In this document: one piece after another, positions 36,701 to 45,000 of the stretch
How the letters are laid out: every line of letters begins with the position of its first letter
Numbering within the stretch: position 1 is the first letter of the stretch
From: an uncultured Roseburia sp.
Lineage (GTDB): Bacteria; Bacillota; Clostridia; Lachnospirales; Lachnospiraceae
Length of the DNA stretch: 64,000 nt
NCBI GenBank assembly: GCA_947567625.1
Contig: CANONN010000013.1
Span: 1-64,000, forward strand
Direction: 5' to 3'
Notes under the pieces: model-generated
Database searches by the model: none
What the model was told of the DNA's origin: nothing
Seen by the model: the letters and a program-made list of their open reading frames with translations, nothing else
Position numbers and translations under genes: made by a program

Positions 36701-39700
36701 CGACAACGGCCGTCGTCTTATTGACGCCGAGCTTCACGTCCGTCGCTGCGGTTGTTCCTCCGGCGGCCGAAACCGGGCGCACAATGATGCCGGCCACATT
36801 GCCGGCGGAAAACGCTATCGTCAGCTGCCCATCCTCGACGGTTACTGTTTTTGATATCACCACATAAGCATTTTTCCCACAATTCTCTGAAAAACTAACA
36901 CCCTCTACCGTGCCGCTTGTTCTCTGTGAACCGTTGAACGAGCCGCTGGCGATGATATCCACTTTGTAACTTCCGTTCGGCACATCCGCTACAAAACTGT
37001 TGGTTCCAACCATCGCATAATCCAGATACACCCCGGAAGGAATAATACCCGCTCTCTCATAACCAAGGCCGCGGCCCTCGAACGCTTTTACGGTCGGATC
37101 TTCCGGCAAAAATCCATAACCGCGCTCCGCCGTGTAGTTGATTCCCAGGCTCTCCATCGTGCCGCTGCCGCCTTTTGCATTGACATTTACCGCCGTCCAG
37201 CCATCCGGCGTCGCGCTTCCGACGATGCCGATGTCAAAGCGGTACGATGGCCGATAATCGACGGTGACCTCAGCCTCCACAACACCCTCGTAGTCTTCGG
37301 CCACGCCATAGACCGTCTGTGTACCAAGTTTTGTTGTATCCACTGCGCCCCAGCTTACCGGACGCGTCGTCACATCCCCTGCCTTACTCCTGATCGTCAA
37401 GGTCTCCGGCAGACCGGATACATCGCCGTAATAGGCAGTTTCCGCGTACACTTTATCGGCTGACGCCGACAAATCGATCACGAGCGGCCTTGACAGATAG
37501 GAATCGCGCTCCGTCATTTCCTCGCGGTACACGGCGTCGCCTCCGGCTGTTTCGATCATCCGCGGCACTTTCACCACAGCCGCGATCTGATAAGCATAGC
37601 TCTTTCCCATCGTGACGTTTGTGTCGGTATATCCCGACGCATCGGCTCCAAGCGTCGCCAACAGTTGATACGCTCCCACTGCGCCGTCAGTCACCTCTGC
37701 ACGGTACAGATGATACCCGGTGACCTCATGGCCCCGCACGCCGTCCGATGCCGGTGAAAACCTAAGCGCCACCTGCTGATCGGTGGTCTTCTTTTCCACA
37801 CAGCCAAGCGCTGCCGTCACCACGCCCTCAGAGACAAGGTAGCTGGTGTTGGCCGGCTGGTTGTAGCCGACATTCTGCCAGGCCACGGCCTCACGATAGG
37901 CCAAGTCCTCAAGCAGGCAGGGAACCACATAATCCGTCTGTATCGTCGTCGCGTACACGCGCGCCTTGCTGGCATCCGCAGCGCTCCTGACAATGATCTC
38001 TTCTCTCCAATCGCCCAAAATATCGGCCACCAGACCTGCATTATTTTTCGTACCGTTACTGTTAAACGCCTCGGTAGTGGCAAACAGCGTCGTCGAATCT
38101 TTTCCGGTAAGGTAATTCCACTTTGAAACAACCGGATTCTGCTTACTGTCGCCGTCATACAATTCGCTGAGCAGATCACCATCCCAGAAGATTGAAAAAT
38201 TCATGGCAGGCGTCGCGCCGGTCTGGCCTAACTGCACCAGTTGCTCCATCGTGGACGATGCCGCAAACACCGCTCTGGAAGCAGAGTTCTGAACGCCCTC
38301 CGGGCCATAGCCCGCATACCACTCGCCGCCAAGGGAAGTCGGGTCAATATCCGCCATAAGGCCGCGCCCGGTATCCGCTCCGGTGCCGTATCCCATCAAG
38401 AGTTTGCCGGTCGCCGCGTCATGCACCTCCACCTGCACGTTGATCGTTTCCCCGTCCATGTGTGAGCTCAAATCCTCATGAACCTGCATAATCTCCAGCC
38501 CCGGATTGTCCGGTATCCAGTCCGATACATGCATAGCGTCCCCGTGCTGGAGCCCGGTACTCCAAAGTACCTTGCCGTCGTGGTCGATACAGAGAGAACC
38601 ATAGATCATTTCGTCGCACCCGTCACCGTCGACATCATTGACCGCAATTCCGTGGTTTCCCTGCGCCTCGTACTCACCGCCGTCCTTCATCGTATCGAAC
38701 GCCCAGTAAGTGTCGATCTTATCTCCAATCCCGTCGCCGTCCGTGTCCTTCAAATAAAAAGCTGTGATGGCTATTCTCGTATAATAACCGCGGCCAAACA
38801 GAGCGGCCGGCGCTTTATCCTCCCCCATCACATAACCGGTTCCCGACAGGTAACGCTCGGAACGGTTCCCGTAATCGTCTCCCCAGGAAGTCCAATTGCC
38901 GCGGTCTGGTATATAGGCGGTGCTGTCTAAGATCGTTCCGTCCTCACCGTTGAAAATCGTAAAATATTCGTCTCCCGTCAGCGATCTGCCGCCGCCGTTG
39001 CGGTAATCATAATTCATCTCCCCCTGCACGACGTCAACTCTCTGCTTATCGGCGCTGATCTTGCCGACATGCCCGGTCTCCTTCAAGGTCGCCGCCGTAC
39101 CGTCCGCCGATTTGTAAGTCGTCGTGCCGTCCGCCGTCTTGACTGCGATCTCGGCGATGCCGTCACCGTCAAAATCCCAGACCTGATACTGCGTATAGTG
39201 CGCGCCGGCGCGGATGTTGACACCCATGTCGATACGCCAGAGCAGTTTCGTCTCTCCGGTGTTCCAGTCCACCCGGTAACCGTCAAGAAATACTTTTCCG
39301 GTATAACCATTGTGGGAATTATCCTGCGAATTGTTCGGGTCCCACTTCACGATCAGATCAAGCGAACCATCGCCGTCGAGCTGTCCGACCGACATGTCAT
39401 TGGCCGTATAAGTACAAGTGGTAGGATGCGGTTTCGCATTCCCATCTTTATCATATTCGATATACAGCGGTACGGTTTCATCCTCCGGCTTGCAAAGATT
39501 AAGCTCCAGATACTGCTTCTGCCATGTGGCAATCTCTTTTGTCTCTACGCCGAGCGCCACATCTGTTGAGCCAACCACACGATAAGTATCGGTAGCTTTT
39601 CCCGCAGGATCCACAAGGTTTGTCACTGTAATCCCAGCGGCGATCTTACTGTTATTGCGATACACATCAAACACCGCGTCTGATCTGCCGTCGCCGTCGA

Positions 39701-39983
39701 TATCATCCTCCTCAAAGCTCCTCCAGCTCACATAGACACCGCTCGTAATCGCGTTGCCGTCCGCGTCCGTGGCGCTTACTTTTGTCTCCGCGCCTGCTTC
39801 TCCACCAAGGTTGATGGCGACAACACCCCTGTCTTTCAGTCCGTCCTTGCCGATCCTCACATCCGCTTTGGCCGCGCTCCGTTCTGCGGCCCAAACCTCG
39901 CGCGCGGGCAGCCCGGTCAATACGGTCTGCACCCCGAAAAGAAATGCCAATACGCCGGCCCCGCAACTCTTCCACTTTCTCAT
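33750..39983 (-). CDS. Giant secreted rhamnogalacturonan lyase (PL11) with Ig, InlB-like and BspA LRR modules
   Basis: A 2077-residue exported enzyme. After a signal peptide (LAFLFGVQTVLTG), the PL11-type lyase covers about residues 40-715; RGVVAINLGG, VYVSWRSFEEDDIDGD, FDVYRN, and the DGDG-type Ca loops (CTYTANDMSVGQLDGDGSLDLIVKWDPNN, DFDGDGIAEIAVKTADG) are its hallmarks. It would cleave the rhamnose-galacturonate backbone of rhamnogalacturonan I. Then follow an fn3-like domain, a CBM-like beta domain (915-1070), two Big_2 domains, four ~70-residue repeats like the InlB B-repeat, a Ser/Glu/Thr/Gly linker, and six or so BspA-like LRR units (about 1880-2077). No LPxTG anchor. Start ATG 39983 follows AGGAG. 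Confidence 0.9.
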   Translation of the reverse strand: MRKWKSCGAGVLAFLFGVQTVLTGLPAREVWAAERSAAKADVRIGKDGLKDRGVVAINLGGEAGAETKVSATDADGNAITSGVYVSWRSFEEDDIDGDGRSDAVFDVYRNNSKIAAGITVTNLVDPAGKATDTYRVVGSTDVALGVETKEIATWQKQYLELNLCKPEDETVPLYIEYDKDGNAKPHPTTCTYTANDMSVGQLDGDGSLDLIVKWDPNNSQDNSHNGYTGKVFLDGYRVDWNTGETKLLWRIDMGVNIRAGAHYTQYQVWDFDGDGIAEIAVKTADGTTTYKSADGTAATLKETGHVGKISADKQRVDVVQGEMNYDYRNGGGRSLTGDEYFTIFNGEDGTILDSTAYIPDRGNWTSWGDDYGNRSERYLSGTGYVMGEDKAPAALFGRGYYTRIAITAFYLKDTDGDGIGDKIDTYWAFDTMKDGGEYEAQGNHGIAVNDVDGDGCDEMIYGSLCIDHDGKVLWSTGLQHGDAMHVSDWIPDNPGLEIMQVHEDLSSHMDGETINVQVEVHDAATGKLLMGYGTGADTGRGLMADIDPTSLGGEWYAGYGPEGVQNSASRAVFAASSTMEQLVQLGQTGATPAMNFSIFWDGDLLSELYDGDSKQNPVVSKWNYLTGKDSTTLFATTEAFNSNGTKNNAGLVADILGDWREEIIVRSAADASKARVYATTIQTDYVVPCLLEDLAYREAVAWQNVGYNQPANTSYLVSEGVVTAALGCVEKKTTDQQVALRFSPASDGVRGHEVTGYHLYRAEVTDGAVGAYQLLATLGADASGYTDTNVTMGKSYAYQIAAVVKVPRMIETAGGDAVYREEMTERDSYLSRPLVIDLSASADKVYAETAYYGDVSGLPETLTIRSKAGDVTTRPVSWGAVDTTKLGTQTVYGVAEDYEGVVEAEVTVDYRPSYRFDIGIVGSATPDGWTAVNVNAKGGSGTMESLGINYTAERGYGFLPEDPTVKAFEGRGLGYERAGIIPSGVYLDYAMVGTNSFVADVPNGSYKVDIIASGSFNGSQRTSGTVEGVSFSENCGKNAYVVISKTVTVEDGQLTIAFSAGNVAGIIVRPVSAAGGTTAATDVKLGVNKTTAVVGEEIRAAVQVLPSNASDQGVTYTVTKGTDVASVTAAGVITGKSAGTATVRAALAKNMAKYAEVTVTFVEKPAITGLTLDVSNLELEAGKKHVLTPSVTPAGSKVTYKYSSSDAKVAAVSASGEITALSAGSAVITCEVVGSTEEAVCKLKVVEAAPDISTLTAVDIPTAAKNLVYIYKTMQVGVEAKDGYTVKYGKATYPGNYNALCALEPGYKWSDNTVEDKVITWSIDKAMPDLSKVKLNTINAVTGQKLSQLSLPGSNTRGYYHWEDDTLDVGDVGTHEFDVYFVPINEQTEKVVRGLKAKVNVTARTEPLKEFTVTVNAGEGGSVTPAGANKVTENGDFTFTVTPNGGYEIADVTVGGISLGAVTDYTIRTVTKDIAVEVSFVEVEHHTVTATAGAGGTITPESKVVNAGGDATFTIVPDAGYEVADVRVDGISVGKVTSYTVRHVVADVAVEVTFQRIRHIVTFKSSAGGKITVDGSDAAQNMKVFYGDSLTFAVVPDAGYVIDDVKVGGASVGSVASHTLTSVKENVTVEATFRRIGHSVTFQSSAGGKITVDGSDAAENTNIFHGDNLTFQLVPDAGYVVADVKVNGISVGKVTNYTLQNVTADMTVEAVFAREGSEGTETPGSESAGSETGGSESAGSETGGSGSETPGSESTGSENTGSSESAGASETTGSEMTNTETGESETTGTETGNSEGAGTSETTGSEMTNTETGESESAGSSENAGGSETPASENPGGNGGDNGTGGNGTGGAGSDNSEQKEPVQAGDQVSDQSGNKYVVTGNGRTVEYAGYANAKATDVTVPDTIEVNGVSYQVAAIGAKAFYKKTKLKKVTIGKNVQSIGKSAFEKCTSLKTVTFKKGSKCKTIGASAFKGDKELTKITLPNSVQKLDTGAFASCTKLSSVTIGTGLKTIGASVFSGDSKLKTLTIQSKKLKSVGKNAFKKTKSNLTIKVPNAQKKKYASYFKKAGLKKYKLVGKK
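34380..34850 (-). repeat. Low-complexity Ser/Glu/Thr/Gly linker repeats in the PL11 gene
   Basis: About 155 codons of imperfect E-[ST]-x-[GT]-S/T-E repeats. A block of about 45 bp at 34540-34585 recurs nearly unchanged at 34631-34676. The composition gives long spurious open frames on the opposite strand. Confidence 0.7.
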
Positions 39984-40103
39984 GGTATTTCTCCTTTTCT
40001 GATACTTGATTTGCTCCCCTTTCACAGCAAAAAATCTGTCAATCTATTTTTGGCAAAAATTATGCTATTTTCTCTATTTTACCAAATCTTTTCCTTTTTT
40101 CCT

Positions 40104-40131
40104 AGTATATTATTTTTAATATTTATCACAA
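40104..40131 (-). promoter_or_regulatory. Candidate promoter of the first lyase gene
   Basis: On the minus strand TTGTGA (40131-40126), 16-bp spacer, TATACT (40109-40104), in a very AT-rich 125-bp gap. Confidence 0.4.
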
Positions 40132-40147
40132 AATATTTCCATATAAA

Positions 40148-40177
40148 GTAAAAGTTCCGCCTCATCTGGCGGAACCT
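40148..40177 (-). terminator. Terminator overlapping the stop of the membrane GGDEF gene
   Basis: GGTTCCGCC pairs with GGCGGAAC around AGATGA, which includes the stop codon; ACTTTTACTTT follows on the minus strand. This separates the upstream GGDEF gene from the lyase transcript. Confidence 0.75.
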
Positions 40178-41862
40178 TTCATCTGTCTCTTTTTTTCGTA
40201 CATGCGGTCATCTGCAACCTGATATACCTTTTCAATATCATGATCGCTCTGGCTGCCGCAGGCGTAACCGTAGGCGATTGACAAATTTAAATCCTTGACT
40301 GTCTGATTTTTGCTGGCGGTATCCCGCAAAAACTGTTCAATCAGAAGCGATATCTCACTTTCGTCGGACGTTTTTATCACCGCAACAAACTCGTCTCCTC
40401 CCACTCTCGCCACAAACCCATGCGGCTCGAACGTTTTTGCGATCACTTCGGCCGCGCTGCGGATCAAACGGTCTCCCTTGGCATGGCCGTATGTATCATT
40501 GACGGTTTTGAGATTGTTGACATCAAAGCATAGGACGGTATATTTGAAATCCCGTTCTTCTTTGAGTTTACTCATATACTCCATACAGTACCGGCGGTTA
40601 TGAAGCTGCGTCAATTCATCGGTATACGCCCTTTTTATCAGGAAATCGCGTTCTTTTTGCTGCATCATGCTCTGTGTCATTTCAATATAAAAGGAGAGAA
40701 ACAGGATACAGATAAAAATCATGATGCCGCTGGAGGAAACGCCCTTGACATTGAAAAAATCATTACCCAGATACCTCATAAAATTATAGCCGATCATATC
40801 ATACGCCATGCAGAGCATGACAATCAACATTCCAAACACGGACAACCGGTTGGAAACCTCAGAGAACTTTACATTGAGTAGCAGCACAATAAAAAAGAAT
40901 AGCAGTCCGGCGGCAAAAATCACCTGCATATATGTCAATGTCCCCGCCATATGTGCAATATCAAAGGCATGAAGCGTGATCATCGCAAAGATGGCGGTAA
41001 ACTCCGTCACAAAAAACACGCGGTAAAATACTTTTAACGGCTTCCACCCAAGGTTCATAATCTCGTGATGCATATACACCGTCAGCGGGATTGGCGCTAA
41101 GTAAAGTGCGAGATAATTGATCAGCGAAATCGAATAGAGCGGCATCCCAAAAATCTGCATGACATTGTAGTAACTCAGTGACCACAACCCCATACAGATT
41201 GAAAAAACTGATATACAAAACAGCCGGATATATTTTATGGAACCAATGAGTGCAAAAATCGTAATCACATTGGCAATCAGGCCGAACAGGAGCAGAAAGC
41301 AACCGCAAAACAGGGGCAGTCTGTTTTCCACCATCAACGACGGATAGGCATGTTCCCAATCATACAGCTTTATGGTATCGAGCTTTGTAAATACCTTATC
41401 CTCCGCCACACTCAGATGAATACGGCATGTTTTGCCTTTGTAGCTGTCGGGAAATGCTATAAACTGATAACCGCTTCCCAGTGTTTTGCCCTGTTTAAGC
41501 CTGTCATAACCATAGGTATAGACAAGCTCATCCGCAATATACATTTGGACGGCACAATGCCTGACATACAAACGCAGCGCACCCTCGATCACTTCCCAGT
41601 CGGACGGCAGTTTGCGCTGCATGATAATCTCATCGCCTTTTTCAACTGCCGGAAACCGAAGCTCTGTCAGCAAAACATTCGGATAAACCGTACCATTTAC
41701 CGTGATATCCCACCCATCGTCCAACGTGATACACTCTGCTCCCTCAGACATCCCGCTTGTTATCATCCTGTCAACCTTGGATATCCAAAAGAGCATACTG
41801 GCCAGGGCAAAGAAAACCCATATGAATTTTAATATTCCTTTGAAAGAAACTCTTTTTTTCAT
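40162..41862 (-). CDS. Membrane diguanylate cyclase of the 7TMR-DISM type
   Basis: About 566 residues. One N-terminal membrane helix (FIWVFFALASMLFWI), then an extracellular beta domain (residues ~35-180, with DDGWDITVNGTVYPNVLL and ALRLYVRHCAVQMYIADEL), as in DISM extracellular sensor modules that often bind carbohydrate. Seven hydrophobic segments follow, then a cytoplasmic GGDEF domain with DELTQLHNRRYC, CFDVNNLKTVNDTYGHAKGD and active motif VARVGGDEFVAVI. No RxxD inhibitory site is evident. Start is uncertain: ATG 41862 is chosen (GGAAAGG upstream); the frame extends to 41934. It lies between the esterase and lyase genes, bounded by terminators on both sides, so is its own transcript. Confidence 0.88.
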   Translation of the reverse strand: MKKRVSFKGILKFIWVFFALASMLFWISKVDRMITSGMSEGAECITLDDGWDITVNGTVYPNVLLTELRFPAVEKGDEIIMQRKLPSDWEVIEGALRLYVRHCAVQMYIADELVYTYGYDRLKQGKTLGSGYQFIAFPDSYKGKTCRIHLSVAEDKVFTKLDTIKLYDWEHAYPSLMVENRLPLFCGCFLLLFGLIANVITIFALIGSIKYIRLFCISVFSICMGLWSLSYYNVMQIFGMPLYSISLINYLALYLAPIPLTVYMHHEIMNLGWKPLKVFYRVFFVTEFTAIFAMITLHAFDIAHMAGTLTYMQVIFAAGLLFFFIVLLLNVKFSEVSNRLSVFGMLIVMLCMAYDMIGYNFMRYLGNDFFNVKGVSSSGIMIFICILFLSFYIEMTQSMMQQKERDFLIKRAYTDELTQLHNRRYCMEYMSKLKEERDFKYTVLCFDVNNLKTVNDTYGHAKGDRLIRSAAEVIAKTFEPHGFVARVGGDEFVAVIKTSDESEISLLIEQFLRDTASKNQTVKDLNLSIAYGYACGSQSDHDIEKVYQVADDRMYEKKRQMKGSAR

Positions 41863-41967
41863 AAAAAACCATGCCTTTCCCATAGCCCACTCAGTTGGAC
41901 CGTCACCGCTCGCTCCGGTCAAATCCTGCGACATGACAAAACGCTGTAAATGATCGGCTTCATCCGT

Positions 41968-42005
41968 AAAAGCCCCCGGGGGACGACAGACCTCCGGGGG
42001 CTTTT
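41968..42005. terminator. Strong terminator after the esterase gene
   Basis: AAAAGCCCCCGG (41968-41979) pairs perfectly with CCGGGGGCTTTT (41994-42005). It can work in both directions and ends the minus-strand esterase transcript 63 bp past the stop. Confidence 0.9.
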
Positions 42006-42067
42006 CTTGTCACAAACAGTCCGCTGCGAACCGAACGACCGTTTGTCACTTGCCTCTTAGACAAAGA

Positions 42068-45000
42068 TTATTTTGTCACCTTGATATTCTTGTTACCTTT
42101 GTTTTTGAATTTACCTGCGTAGGACTTCACCTGTTTCTTCGGAACCTTGATCGTGAGATTTTTCTTGGTTGACTTCAGTGCATTACTGCCCACTTTGGCG
42201 AGCTTTTTGGACTTGATCGTGATCGTCTTCAAAACCTTATCCCCATTAAACGCACTCTTGCCGATCTCTTTTAATCCCGTACCGATTGTCACAGTCGACA
42301 GTTTCGTGCAGGACGCAAATGCACTGTCACCAATCTTTTGCACGCTGTTCGGAATGGAAATGATCTTGAGCGCTTTGGCACCCTTGAACGCACCGGTTCC
42401 AATGGTCTTACACTTCGTTCCCTTAAACTTCACGGTAGTAAGTTTCGTACAGTTTGCAAATGCATTCGTGCCGATCGAAGTCACATTCTTGCCGATGGTA
42501 ACGCTCTTTAATTTCGGAGCCTTCTCAAACGCCTTGTTGGCAACCGACGTCACTTTATACGAAACGCCTCCGACACTCACCGTATCAGGAATCGCCGCGC
42601 TGGTGATATTTTTCTTATCTGCCGGCGCCGTGTAAGCAACTTCCTTGCCCGCTGTCATCACCTTGTACTTCACACCGTCGCTGGAGGTAAAGGTCTCGCC
42701 CTTTCCGGGAGCCGGTGCCTGGCTGGATGGCGTCTCACTGGATGGCGTCTGACTCGAGTTTGTCTCACTGGATGGCGTCTCGCTCGGCTTCGTCTCGCTG
42801 TTGTCCGTCTTCACCGGAACAAGCGCGCTAATCGCACTGTTTAACGCTGTTGCCGCCGCCGCAATCTCTTCCGCCGTAGCATCCGGGCCAACTGCCTTTG
42901 CTGTCGCAAGCGCACTCTCCAGCCTCGCATAGCTGTCCGGCGTGTAGTCTGCTTTTGCCTTGGCTTCTGCCGCCGCAATCGCCGTATTCAGCGCCGTACG
43001 ATCAGGTTTCCTTACCACATTGGCTAAGGCCTCGTTTAATGCAGCGGCTGCCGCTGCAATCAGCTCCTGGTCGTCTGTGACGTCAAGCGCTTTTGCCGTC
43101 TCTAAGGCAGCTTTTACCACCGCATAGCTTTCCGACGTGTAATCACTCTCATTCAGACTCTCTGCCGCTGCAATCGCCGTATTCAGTTCGGTCAAATCTG
43201 CCGCCTGACCCTTTACATTGATCACTTTGTAAGCCGTATAAGCCGTGCAGCCCGTCGTAGCTAGATCGCCTGTGGTGTACGCAACGGTAACGATTGCCGT
43301 TCCCTCACCCACAGCCGTCAATTTATTTAACCTATACTGCACTACATTCTCATCCGAAATGTAAATTGTCGGTTTTGTACCGATCGGTGCCTTTTCTGCC
43401 GTTACTGACAGACGCGTAGTATTTTTCCCGCTGGCCGGATCAACGATCAACGTATCTGCACACTCAATAGAAATCGGAAAACTGTTGTCCTGCTCTTTCA
43501 TCAGGGCTTTTAACGGCACAAGCTTCTCATCCTCAGATGCCCGCAACAGATTATCCATCAGCTTCGTAAAGAGTGGGCCGCCCGCTTCACTGGTATGCAC
43601 CGTATCCTTATAAATTCCCAGAGTATTTGTATTGTCCTTGCCCATCGCGCCGACCAACCCAAGCGTCGCACCGTCCAGATCAAGCATCGGAATGTTTTCT
43701 TCTTTTGCTACCTGCATCATGGCAAGTCGGTAGTCATCGAAGCGGTGATCCAGGACACCGTCATCATTCCATGCACCAATCACGATCGGCGTTACGAGTA
43801 CAAGTGTTGCACCCCGCTCGGACACAGCCTTATTGTAATCGCTGATCTTCTTTTTAAAGTCATCCAGATTTAGATAACGATTTGGACGCGGCGGGTTCTC
43901 ATCATTGTGTGCTGACTGTACGAACACATAATCGCCCGGATTGATATTAAGCAGCGCTTCATTCAGTCGTCCTTCCTCCAGAATCGACTTCAGTGAACGA
44001 CCATCCCTCGCGTAATTGCGGAAAATTACCTTATCGGTTTCCATGAAATCATAACCGGTATCATTCTTCGTCGCAGTACTCTCATCCAACTCCCCGAACA
44101 ATGTATAAAGATACTGTGCCCAAGACCTTCTATATCCCGCTGTATAATAAGACTGCACAGTAGAATCACCAAGAATGTGCACCGTCGGTTTCTCTGCGTT
44201 GGCACATCTGCTGTCAATCTCACTGACTGTCACACTCTTTACATAGACATCTACAGGTTGTGCAGGCGCACCGTCAGCTACATTAAGATAAATTATCGCC
44301 GACGTACCGTCAACTTTTTTGTCATTCCGCTCAAAACGCAGATTCAACTGTCCGTCCGTAACTGCAATATCAAAGCCTTTTGTCACGGTTTGCCCTGCCG
44401 GCACAGGAGTATCAACAATCTCTTCCGTTTCATGATCGCCATACGAATACCTTATCAATTCCTCCGTTTTCACCATAACATTCATCTCCGCAGATTCCGG
44501 ATTTGTAAAAGTCACGTTTACATGATAGTTGCCGTTCGGAAGATCAGCTGCAAAAGCCGCCGTATTCTCATAAGTAATCTTATCCTCGACACGCCCGCCG
44601 CTCGGAAGCTCTGTCCAAACCTGACCGCTGACGGCAAGATAATCTTCGCCGGATGCAGAAGTGTTGATATAATCGATACCCGGTACCTGTGTCAATTCTC
44701 TCCTGATATACGCCTTTTTGTCCGCATTATCATAATCATCATGATAATCTTTCCAGCCCTCCGCCTCATTCGGATAGCTGTAGTTTATAAAACCATAACC
44801 GGTCTCGGCATCATAAGCCTTTGCCGTATCTGTGCCGAACATATATCTCTGCCCGGACACGGTCAATTCAAACGAAGCCGTCACACCGGATGTCGCCCCC
44901 GTCGCAGTGATCGTTGCTGTACCATTTTTCTTCGCCGTTACGGATAATTTTCCGGCACTGACAGCAACAGAAGCAATTTCCTCATCAGAAGAAGTATATA

